A DNA stretch of 64,000 nt. Source: Clytia hemisphaerica. Its lineage: Eukaryota; Cnidaria; Hydrozoa; Leptothecata; Clytiidae. The notes under the pieces are model-generated. The model had not been told where the DNA came from, made no database searches, and worked only from the letters and a program-made list of their open reading frames with translations. Below are positions 11,806-22,900 of this stretch, piece after piece (position 1 is the first letter of the stretch; every line of letters begins with the position of its first letter). The translations under genes were made by a program, and so were the position numbers. Location of the stretch: contig CACVBU010001379.1 of NCBI GenBank assembly GCA_902728285.1, forward strand, positions 393,978-457,977, read 5' to 3'.

Positions 11806-12686
11806 CTAAAAGAAATAAAAAACAGATGGGTCAGACATTTACTTGCAAGGCTCTGGTTTAGACAACCAACTTTATGACTTTCCTATTCTAACAGTGAATG
11901 ATGTGAATGATGTCTTTTTAAAATCTGTTTCAAGGGAAGATTTTGAGGACAAACTCTCTGCCTACCCCTACAATTAGAATAGACAGGGCAAAAAGTACAC
12001 ATTCTAAACTGGCAATTATCAATAGTATTGAGCTTAAAGCATAGTTCGCAAACCCTCATAGAAGGGGAGGGATGTCCTGAAAATCACATAAAGTGGGGGG
12101 AATTTCTTGTAGAAAGGGGGAAATTTTTGAAAAGGTTGAGGTTCATCTAGAAAGGGGGTTTAAAACGTGTTAGCAAAGTTCATTGAGCCTATCTTTCTAA
12201 ATCTCTATTTTGGCAGTCTTGGACTGGGTTAAAATCCAAAAGGTTTTCATTCTCGCTTTGCTCACAATCTACTTTAAACAATTTTCAGAAGGAATACTGC
12301 TATTAGACTCAAAAGTACCTATTTTCAAGAGTGAATGTTATCATTAAGTTTACAGTTGGGTATTTAAGATAAAAACTGCAATTATTGCTCTTTTAAGCAA
12401 TTATTGTTGATAACGACAATTTTTTCAACAATGAAATGCTGAATCAGCAGAAAAGTAAAAAAGTTTACAACTAAAAATTGCTATTGTCATTTTTTATTAT
12501 TGAACATGTGGTATTTGACACCCTCCCAACTAGTAGGTCCACTGTGCTTTGTTGTTTAGTTTATTTTTCAACTGCTTTTTATTGGAATTCAGACTAGCAA
12601 AATTCTCTTTCTGGCTGTTCCTTGGCATTGATACAGGATCTTTTCACATATTATTTTAGAGCTTTTTATGTTAGGCCAATGGGATA
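11806..12686. other. Putative NUTF2 5' intron or upstream DNA
   Basis: Should contain part of NUTF2 intron 1 or its first exon, which I could not identify. A short plus-strand open stretch at about 11,834-11,977 resembles coding sequence but has no family I recognise. The rest is AT-rich. Confidence 0.35.
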
Positions 12687-13407
12687 GACCTTTTCACCTT
12701 TCTATCCGCCATCTTGAATTGTATGCAAAAATGGAGGAACGAAAAAGCCGTGGTTGGATTTAATTGGAAAATATGCAAATATACACAAAGATTAAAAAGA
12801 CAACAAAGCATCTTATAAAGAAATATTATAATCATTAGAACAATAAAAGATGGATTTTCTTAATCCAAAAAGAAATATTTACAGAACAACAAAAGCCTTT
12901 TAGAAATTTGTTCTTAAAGACATTGCATATTCTGTTTTCATGCCATCAAAAAATTCCACCAAGACGGAGTTACACATCAAACTGTCAAAACACGCAAACT
13001 GAAAGCAGTAATTATGATGTCACACATTCAGCAGATAAATTTTTTGATTTGATCGTTTGGCGGTTCTATTCCCAGGAGAATAATTTATTGTCAGCCAAAT
13101 AAGGATTATTTTTGTACCTTTGCAGGTGATTTTTCAGCTTGAGTTTATGTCTAATGTTATGGTTTTTGAAGTGCTTGTTCTAAGAGATGAGCAAATTTGA
13201 TTATTTCTAGTTTTCAAAAGAAGCAAATTTAATCTTTCTTCTACAAGATTACACTTTAATATATGCCAATTATGCATGTAAGTTTTATATTAATACTTTC
13301 TTTTTGCATATGTTTTGCATACTTTTTAAGGGAATTTCACCACAGCAATTCGGCCACCATAATTTTTGCATACAATTCAATATGGCGGATGGAAAGGCAA
13401 AAAGGTC
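12687..13407. mobile_element. Inverted-repeat element, about 720 bp, TA-flanked
   Basis: Ends GACCTTTT...TATCCGCCATCTTGAATTGTATGCA and the complementary right end (near 13,365-13,407) form terminal repeats of roughly 50 bp with a few mismatches, with TA on each side. The short reading frames inside match nothing known. Non-autonomous Tc1/mariner-type element by this evidence. Confidence 0.65.
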
Positions 13408-14262
13408 TATTAAATGTTATGTTTACGTGTAAGCTGCCTGCAAGTTCAAAAACCTGCCACACGATGTTGTCATTATTTGAGGTTTTTTTGAAAAGTTGTC
13501 ATTAGTTAAAATAGTCATAAAAGACAGGCTAGCTCTAAAGTTGTACTGTGAAGTCGGGTAACTTGCATCAGTGGAGGGAAACTTCTATTTCTATTTCTAT
13601 TTGGTTGAGTTGCAGGAGGCTTTAGAGGCCTATTCTCGCAACTATAGACGCTTACTAATCAGTTACATCAATATGCCTTCTTACCTGTCTTTAAAAATAT
13701 AAATAAAAGTAATCACGGAAAAGGACGCGAAAAAAAAAGACATAAGTGTGAGAACAGAGTAATCAAACTCGTTAGAAAAAGTACCATTAGAAGTCATAAA
13801 AAATCAACCTGAATAAATGCAATCGAAATCCCAGAGAACTTCATAATTCCCCAAACAACATTACATTACTATGTCAAACTCCCATTACATAAATTTTACA
13901 ATTACGTCAGAGTAGACTACGCTCGCCACCGAAGAGGTTTATTTGGAAAGGGTAATTACATTTTATTGTTCGCTTCTTTTTTAAAGATTGGCCGGGTTGG
14001 AAAAGTATGAATTTCTTTGAACATATTTTACCTACCCCAAATATTTAGGAGGCTGAGTTTTAAACAAATGGTCAAGTTGAAACAAATGATAAATGTATCA
14101 AGGTCTGTTTTATTTACCCCCTGGTGACTTAACAAAAGAGACTTAACTCGATGTTACAATCCAATTATTGAAAGTTTGTCTCGGCCTTTTTATAATGAGC
14201 GAGACATACGTTCTCTGATTACGCAATTTTCATATTGACATTTTCGAGGCATTTTGATGTAA
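13408..14262. other. Non-coding, nothing recognised
   Basis: AT-rich sequence without a supported exon. A short TTCTATTTCTATTTCTATTT run occurs near 13,583. Confidence 0.35.
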
Positions 14263-14264
14263 CT

Positions 14265-14434
14265 GCTAATGAGCGTCCCGTCAGCACCTTGAACTGACTA
14301 CCCAATTCCCCTCACATGGCATGGGTTGACCCGGGCGAAGGAACGTTCACTTGCCAAGTGAACTGCCGTGAGTGGGAATCGAACCCTGGCCGCCTGCACA
14401 GAAGCCAAGGTCGACTACCACTATACTACGGCAC
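14265..14434 (-). mobile_element. tRNA-derived SINE
   Basis: Read on the minus strand, 14,434-14,364 forms a tRNA-like head: A box TAGTATAGTGGTAGT, B box GGTTCGATTCC, and a six-pair acceptor stem (TGCCGT with ACGGCA). The body that follows (TTCACTTGGCAAGTGAAC, CGCCCGGGTCAACCCA) reappears at 28,237-28,345 without an intact head. A head plus shared body at two loci is the mark of a SINE family. Confidence 0.75.
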
Positions 14435-14689
14435 TTGCATAGCCATCAAATGACTGACCAATCAAAGCAGCAAAATTTCAAAACAAATGAACACCAATCC
14501 ACAGCCTTCCATTTTGAGCAACGAAAAATTATAAAAATCACTTTTAAAAATCTGAAAAACCTTTTCCTCTATGTTATTATACAATTTTCAAACACCTTAT
14601 ACTGTTACCCTAATAAGGACAACCCAATTTGCTGACTTGGCATTTTATCTTTGAAAAAATTGCTGTTTAGCAGCAACAGTTTGCGGGAA

Positions 14690-14935
14690 TTTAATTTGGC
14701 GGATGGCCAAAAAAGTTTTTTCAGAGGGAATTTAATTTGGCGGATGGACGAAAAAACTAAAAAATAGCAAAAACATCTTAAAAGAGATCATATTTTCAAA
14801 ATGTTTAATTTGGCGGGAATTTAATTTGGCGGCTGGCGGAAAAAGAAATTTTGGCGGGAACTTAATTTGGCGGATTTCAGTCAAATCCGCCAAATCCGCC
14901 AAATTTTCTTTCCGCCAAAATTTCTTCCTTTAAGG
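14690..14935. repeat. TTTGGCGG array (E2F-consensus-like)
   Basis: Within about 245 bp TTTGGCGG occurs six times on the plus strand (14,695, 14,736, 14,809, 14,825, 14,850, 14,866) and CCGCCAAA three times near 14,885-14,930. The units are joined by GGAATTTAATT. The right half folds back on itself around 14,880. TTTGGCGGGAA is the classical E2F/DP half-site consensus. Structurally it resembles the MITEs at 2.9 kb and 39.6 kb, but I could not fix its ends. Confidence 0.6.
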
Positions 14936-14987
14936 TATTAAATACCCAACTGGTCTTAATCAGCGCTTCTAATCTTCTTATTTTTCA

Positions 14988-15058
14988 ATCTCTAAAAAGG
15001 GTGTCGGAATTAGAAAAGGAATGTTGACATTAGACACTAGACCAACTTACAGTAAGAC
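14988..15058. repeat. Partial copy of the 28.6-kb MITE
   Basis: Shares CTAAAAAGGGTGTCGGAATT and TTGACATTAGAC with the terminal arm of the element at 28,572-28,803. Only one arm is present. Confidence 0.55.
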
Positions 15059-15713
15059 CTTAAAGTATTTTAAAGATATCAAAATTCTATTTGTTTTTAT
15101 CCTAAAAGCCAAAAACTTTTAACTTAAATATCTCGACTTTGGAAAAATAGTTAGGCAAAAATAATTTGAGATTTTGCTCAGGTCAATAGAAGGATCCCAC
15201 ATCTCAAATATTACAAACCATCTGATTATCCCCTTTAACTTACAAAAAATCCGGCTAAAGCTTCTCTATTTGCCTCAAACATTGAGTAGTAATGGGTTAA
15301 AAATGCTTTCATGTTATTGCTAGCTCCTTCGAAATCCATTCTGCTTTTCTTTAATGATCACAAGGCTTTTGACCTAAAATCAAATGAATAATCAAACTTG
15401 AAAAAAGGAGAAACTTAATTTAATCTCACGAAAACCAAAATCCAACATTCAGTCGATTGATCAGATTTTTCGGCTGCTGCAACTTGGACGGACATCGCGT
15501 TGTTTTTATGCGGTGTGAACCAAGTTGGCGATTATTCATCATGAGAAAGTTGCTTGCGTTGAGGGTGTCTTATGAAAGCCAACACTGATTAAATTGCCGC
15601 CTTGCAAGGCTTTGAAATTATGGCTTTTAAATTTAATTTCCCGCCCAAAAGCTAGTGAACTTTAAAAATAAAGGGCTGGAATGACTTGGTTTTGGTGCTG
15701 TTGGTGCTTGCTC
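15059..15713. other. Non-coding, nothing recognised
   Basis: AT-rich stretch with no supported exon. TTTCCCGCCCAAA at about 15,636 is an isolated E2F-like word. Confidence 0.35.
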
Positions 15714-16495
15714 TCCCGGGGGGGGGGGGGGGGTACTACCCTTGTCGACCGACGGGGGTGCTCCGTTCCTAGATTTTTTGAAGTGCTTGAACAATAGCTG
15801 GCTCCTGGATTTTACTCCAAAATTTCCTCTCCTGGAAAAAAAGAACAGATATTTAATATTTAAAAAAATTCTGCCGCTGGCTGCTCCTGCCCTGGGGGGG
15901 GGGGGGGTGGGGTTTTCTATCTTTCAGGGGGCAAAAAGCAACCTCGCGAGCCAGGGCGAATCAAAAGTGAGGGCGGGGATGGCCAGACGATTATCCGCTG
16001 AGCTTCGAAAAATGGACCCTACGTGGGACTCGAAATTTTCGAAAATAGTGACCCTGAATGTTCTCAAATTTTCAAATTTTTCCCCAAATTTTCCAAAAAT
16101 AGGCACCCTATCTATGCCTACGAGCAGGAGCCCCGGGGGGGGGGGGTACTTAGGCAAATGGAGGGTATCTAATCTCAGTCCCACTAAGGGTCGGAAAAAT
16201 AGGTAAAGTTCAACTTTTTACCCCCTGAAAGATCGAAATTTGGTCAAAATTGGTCAAATTTGTCCCGCTAAGGGTCGTGAAATTCCCAAAATTTTCCTTT
16301 GTATTCTCCTTTTTTGAGTCCCGGTAAGGGTTAGTCTGAATCGCAGACCTCTACAAAACCCCTGGTAGTATAGGTATCTATAAGGAGCACGAATCCGTTA
16401 GTGGATGCCAGCAGCCTAGGTAAGGGTCCAAAGTTCGAAAGTTGGGCGGCACCCCCCCCGTCAGCTCGCAACCCTAGTACCCCCCCCCCCCCGGG
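15714..16495. mobile_element. Nested G-run MITEs (poly-G ended)
   Basis: Several ends of one family lie close together: a poly-G run followed by TACTACCCTTGTCGACCG at 15,719, G13-TACTTAGG at about 16,135, and CTAGTA followed by C12-CGGG at about 16,476. The interiors share the words GACCCTACGTGGGACT and CCAAAAATAGGCACCCT with the complete element at 50,301-50,592. Related pieces lie at 31,670-31,900. The long reading frame across 15,742-16,206 is only this repeat read through. Confidence 0.65.
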
Positions 16496-16552
16496 ACATT
16501 AAATAAAGTTTCAAAAATCCACTCTAGCTTTATCTTTACAGCTCGGTGTGCG

Positions 16553-16565
16553 TTTCCCGCCAAAA
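16553..16565. promoter_or_regulatory. E2F-consensus-like site upstream of DCAF15
   Basis: TTTCCCGCCAAAA is an exact classical E2F word about 410 bp upstream of the DCAF15 start codon and outside any repeat I recognise. It may also serve the NUTF2 first exon if that lies head-to-head. It is a motif match only. Confidence 0.3.
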
Positions 16566-16971
16566 TACAACCACGATCTTTTTATCAAGCATGTCACCAG
16601 TGGAGTGTTTAAGACAAAAACGGCAAGTCTTGCATTTTTGCCAAAGATTGAAAACGGCAATTTTTTCAACGATGAAATGATGTCGAAGTCAGCGAGGGGT
16701 CAGGGGTCCTATCTAAAAAATCCTACACTACTAAAGATAGACAAAAAGGACGAAGAATTGCTTGAAGAATGACAAATTTTATATTCCATATTTCATACAT
16801 GGGTCTCATACATATTTCAATCGACAATATTTGCTGAAAAAGGCAAGAATTGCCATTTTTACCTAATAGACCCCACTGTTTCCGTTCAGGTTCGCACTTC
16901 TAAGGAAAATTAAAAAAAAAACGTGTATATTTATCATCCTGATCACATCACCAAAATCACATTTGTTCACA

Positions 16972-19900
16972 ATGAGTGAGAATAATAATCGTAAATTAAG
17001 CCCCTATCCAATTCCAGCAAAGCTTTTTACTCGACAGGTAAGTCAATTGTTCTACAATGCCTTTTAGACAATGTATTTTGTATTTATATTGTGCCGCTTT
17101 GTCTCCTTATTACTCTTACTACAGTCATTGCGGTCATTGTGCGAGTAAGAAAATTATATACCTTATAATATATGACCATTTGTTATAAGGTTTTTGCTGG
17201 ATGCTATATGTTGTGTGTTATGATGCATTGATTACTGATGCAGATTCTAGAAAAAAGAAATGATGCAAAATGGTTGATAACATCTTTGATAACATTCGGC
17301 TAATGCTTCAGATGCATCCGGCCGCGCGGGACGCACGTATATACCGCGTGGAGCGCACGCGTATACCACTCGACGCGTGTAGCGCGTAGTATAGGGTTAG
17401 GGATTTGCACATCCCTAACCCCTCACCCACCCAGCGGTGCACGTACGTGTGGTGGCTTCTTCGGAGTAATATGGCAATCATAACAGTTAGCCTAACTCGT
17501 CAGTCAGACTTATTTATATATAGTACTAAGAACTTCCCCCCAAAATGGACCCCAAAATGGATTCCCAAATGGAACCCAAAATGGATTCCCAAAAATGGAA
17601 CCGGCTGGTTCGGGCTTGGAGGTAATTCCCTCTGTTTAGGATAGAATGATTTAAAAATTAGAAATACAAAAAAAAAACGTAAATTTAAACCAGACGGTGT
17701 CAATCAAACACCTTCGAACAAAAATTGCAATCGCAGGCTGCATCATTTGAAAATTTCAGGCGTGTGGTCAATCACACTCCTACAACCTTAATTTTAGTAA
17801 TTTAGGCGTGTGATAAGGAGTGCTATGCACAACTTTCAGTTGTGAAACTTACTTTATATGGGGTGTGATTGATCGCACTCCTCAGACATTTTAGGTGTGT
17901 GCGGAGGTGTGCGCGTGCTATCGCACGCCTCAAATGATGCAGCCATCAATCGAACCACTCGAACGTAATTGATCGAATAAATGCGATTCGATTGTTGAAC
18001 GTAATCGAAATCGAACGGACGAAATGCTCTGGTTTTTTATTGGTATTTAAATGAAAATTAGTCAAAGAGTGTTAATTAAAAAGGAAAGAATTTTAAAAAT
18101 TTAAACAGGGTTTAAATTGAAAAAGGAATTTCAAAATTCAAAGGTAAAATCAAAATAAATTGGCGATTTTGGGGTAAAATTGGAATGCAAAGGGGAAAAA
18201 AAGCAGGGGGTAAAGGAAACGGGACCCAATGGGAAAGAGAATCGAAAGGGGAAAATAGAAAAAACGGGAAAAGGATAACTCGAATCAAAGAAAAGTAAGG
18301 AGAAAAAAAAAGATTCAAAGAAACAGGTATAAAGAAGGAAAAAAAAGGGAGCAATGCAGTAAAACACGGGGAAAACGGGACACAAAAAAACAAACGGGAA
18401 ACCAAAAAAGGGAGCAACTCACAAAAAGCAATGGAGGGAAATCCTCAAGCAAAGAACCACAAAAAGAAATGCATGAAAACGGGTGCTCGTCAAAGGGGGA
18501 AGGTCAAAAAAACAGAAAGGGCCAAACCAACAGGAATAAAAAAGGATGAAAAGGTTAAAAGAAGTCAAGGTCGGTCAAGGTGCAAAGGGAGGAAAAGGTT
18601 AACCTAACAACATTGCAGGAAATGGGGGAAAAAACAAAAGAAATCAAACATAATATAAAATTTCATCATAAACAACCATTTCAAAGCAAAAATTTAACCA
18701 TGTGCTTTTATCGATCTTTCGCAGTTTGCGCCGTGTATAACGCAGACCAGAAAATATTTGACACATATTATACGTGTAACAGGTATATTACATATTGTAA
18801 TGTTATGATGGTACATATAATGAAACAAGGGTTCTAAATAAAACTCAAATCTTCTGATTGGGGGTAATTTTATATCCAGCCATATTGTTATAATCACATT
18901 CGGCATTGCTGAATATTTTTGGTGCTTTTCTCTTGTAAGACATGATATTTTGTAATTCTGTCAATATTTTTGTCAAAAATTGTCATTAAGTCATTAAAAT
19001 AACAATTGAATAATTAATTTGTTTCATCCTTCTAAAACCACTCTCTTAGGGACCTCACAAGCTTCTGATTGGTGCCGTTTTATATCCATTCACACTATCT
19101 ACATCACATTCTGTATTATAAATATTTTTCGTGCTTTTGTCTTGTTAGGCATCATATTTTATGATTTTGTCATTATTTTTGTAAGTAAGTGTCACTATGT
19201 CAAAATAGGTTTTTTTATTCAATTGCCATTTTATAATATCTAAATAGCATGTATTACTTTTTTGTAATTTAATGCGCTATGTATTGATGTTATGTTATGT
19301 TATGTATATGTTATGATCTTATTTTTTTTCCGGTCTGTACCTTGTTGACCTGTGACCTGCAACCTGTGACCTGCGTTTTACACTAACCGAATGTTTCACT
19401 TTTTTGCACCTATTCTTCAAAATGAAAATATTTAAGATTGTTAAAAGTTCTTCTTATCAATGATTTTTTACGGCACTTTGTTGACAATCTAACTCTTGCA
19501 TCAAATTCCCGCTTTCTTCAGCAAATTGAAGATGAGAAAAAACCTAAGCCACAGATCACGGATTGAAACAAATATATGAAGGGTGGGATTTTACAGCTGC
19601 CCGTTGTGCAAGGCACAAGGGCCATTTGAAATGTGGCAACCTCATTGGAGGAAATTTGATAAACAGCTGCAAAGGAGTGCCGGGAAGCAATTAGTAGAAG
19701 AGACCAATTTCGTTTTTGTTGCAGATTTCGATATAAACTTAACTCAGGGATTACTTGTCAATGTGCATGTGCACAATGTGTTGTGTCAACTTGTCAGCAT
19801 TGTATTGTTGTAAAGGGAAAATAAAAGAGGTAAGACTAGCCTAGTCTCTAATCCTGACATAGGAGTTTAAGTTTAGACTGTTTGAGTAAGGTTAGATTGG

Positions 19901-22900
19901 TTCGATTGATAGTTGACTATATTCGATTGGTTCGATTGATTGTCAATTACATTCGATTAATCTTCAATTTCGTTCTATTATGATTATATGTTCGATGAGT
20001 TTGATTGCAATTAAATTAAATTGGATCACTTCGTTTAGAGCTTTTTAGCGTGAACGGCCGAGCGCTACATAATCAAATACAATCAAACATAATCAAAGCA
20101 ATCGAACAGCAAATCCTGGGTAATATTTGATTGCGATAATCATGGTAGTGAGATAGATTAGTTTAAAGTGCGGTCCAAATTGGGACAAAAAATGATCGTA
20201 AAGCAAAGAACTAAGAATTGTCTTGTGGTTATAACTCTTGACTGCTTGCTCTAGCGGGCTGAAAATTTACACAATCGTCCAGCAAGGCAGGGTGATGTGA
20301 TATTCCTAAGAAACAGAATTAAAAGGGTCCTTAAAATGACAATACATTGTCCTGTAACACAAAAAGTATGGACAGCATAATGCCTATTATGGGACAAAGT
20401 AAAATAAAAGAATTGGAAAATTTCTGACTTCACACTTGATTTTTCTGATTTTTTGCTCAATGATGCAAAATGGTAACTAAATCCCAAATGTTGGGTAAAT
20501 TTCTTGTTTTTAATTTGTTCAAAAACTAATATCAAAACTAATATCAAAAATGTGAAAAGTGAATTATTTTGAATTTTTTTTATTGAAATGTCAGACATAG
20601 TGTGAACCCCCCTTTTTTAAGTGGGGAATCCAACTTTTCAAGAAAGGCTTTATAGGGGGATAAGAGATTTTCCGAGTAAAATGAGGGGTTTGAGTTTTTA
20701 GGGGGTATTGAATAAAAATAGGGGGATAACAACTTTTTGGTAAAAATATGTATTATATCTTAAATTGGTCAAAGAATTGGGTATAGTCCAACAAGATAGC
20801 AATGTAAATGAGATCATGTATTTTATAATTTTTTCGCTGCTAATTTTCAAAGTCAAAATGGTATTGCATCCTTCATCATTTCATTATAGACCGTGGCCAA
20901 GGGCTCACAACATTTCACTTTTCTCAAAATGTAATAAACTTGTGATATGTTTCTTACTCAAATTGAAGGTTAAAAAGACTGGGCAAGCAATAAAAGAAAA
21001 AAGATTAGTGTGAATATCTGACGTAAATTAAAATTTATGATCCAGACAGTTTGCTGGTCCTATAAGAGGCACTTTTCCAGGCATGGGCATTTTGAATAAA
21101 TGTTGTAAAAATTCTTATTTTAGATTAATGGTTCATTCAAATTGAAGAAGAAATTTCATAAACACCGTCTTTTTGAAAAATGCCCCAATCGTCTTCAGAT
21201 TCCACTGAAAAATATATTTGATGCCAAAACTTTCATGAAAGGGTAAGGTTTTTGTATGTAATTGACCAAGGCCTAATTGAGAGCAGGCTTTCCTGGACAT
21301 TTCATTATATTATAATACAGTATTTCTAGATTCAAAGTTGAGCCAAAAGTAGATGATATGTATCTGACTATTGTTAATCTCGTATTGTCATATGTGACTC
21401 CCCAAGCGATTTTAAGTGCCTATGAAAAGACTGGTCCAGACTGATCGGCCAAAATACAGTAAAAGACCCTTCCTTCTTTCTTTGTCTTCATTTTGTACTC
21501 AATCTATTCTGTCTTTAAAAATCTTTTTTTTTTTAACAAAAAGACTCCCTGTCCCCTGTTTGTATTTCCCTTGCAAAAAAGACACCCCCTGACTTAGTTT
21601 AGCCTCTTCTTTAATTATTTCTTCTTCCTGACTAAGCACATACCAGCACATACCCCTGTCTCACTTTGATCTCTATGAGCTGATCCAACTTTGATTTCCT
21701 TGTAGCGAAAAGACACCCCTGTCTCTCTTTGACCTCCTTTATATTCTAGATATTCTGTGTCCTTGGAAACTATAAGTTACCCCAACCTCAATTTGACCCG
21801 CCTGTTTGACCCTCTTCTGTTTTACAATCTCTGTTCTTTATTTCATATACCGTTTGTTTACGACCTTCTATTCTCAACTTCAGTTGAGTTAGAATCTGAG
21901 AATGTGTGTCTGTCTGTGTGTCTGTCTGTGTGTATGTCCCAAAACTTTGGGGCAGCCTGGAGACTTCAAAAATTGTTCGATTTGGCTTAAATTTGGCACA
22001 CTTGTTCCTTGGGTGAATATCTGGGGGTGTTTTTTTCATTTTTCAAAAATTTTGATTTTTGGGGCCTGGGGACGAGTTTTCGCCGAAACGAGGCTAAAAC
22101 TTTGGGGCAGCCTGGAGACTTCAAAAATTGTTCGATTTGGCTGAAATTTTGCACACTTGTTCCTTGGGTGAATATCTGGGGGTGTTTTTTTCATTTTTCA
22201 AAAGTTTTGATTTTTGGGGCCTGGGGACGAGTTTTTCGCCAAAACAAGGCTAAAATTTTGGGGCAGCCTGGAGACTTCAAAAATTGTTCGATCTGGCTGA
22301 AATTTTGCACACTTGTTCCTTGGGTGAATATCTGGTGGTGCTTTTTTTCATTTTTTGAAAATTTTGATTTTTGGGGCCTGGGGACGAGTTTTTCGCTAAA
22401 ACGAGGCTAAAACTTTGGGGCAGTCTGGAGACTTCAAAAATTGTTCGATCTGGCTGAAATTTTGCACACTTGTTCCTTGGGTGAATATCTGGTGGTGCTT
22501 TTTGCATTTTTCAAAAATTTAGTTTTTTGGGGCCTAGGGACGAGTTTTTTGCTAAAACGAGGGTAAAGCTTTAGAGCAGCCTACAGGCCTCCAAAATGGT
22601 CGGATTTGGTTGAAATTTGGCACACTTGTTCATTGGGTAAATATCTGGGGGTCTACAATTGGGCCTATGAATAATTTGAAGCCACTGAAGTTGAGCCCAG
22701 TGCGTTGCGCACGTTCGACTATTATTATAACCGAAACAATATACAATAAAAATTAATTATCTTACCTTTCTTCTTTATCTTTGATGAAAGTTATAAGTCT
22801 TTTTTTCTCATCATAGTAAATTAATCTCACTTTGCAGCTAACAAACTGGTTTTCTAAAAGTCCCACTAGAGTCCCACTGTATAACTGTTAAGTGAAGGGA

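Noticed and set aside
15742..16206. 154-residue frame
   Set aside because: Runs through poly-G MITE sequence; Gly/Pro tracts come from G-runs.
18112..18417. Hydrophobic 101-residue minus-strand frame resembling membrane protein
   Set aside because: Phe/Pro/Leu-rich reading of a purine-rich tract; two frames are equally open.
22009..22507. Long reading frames on both strands
   Set aside because: They repeat every 52 codons because the DNA is a 156-bp tandem array.
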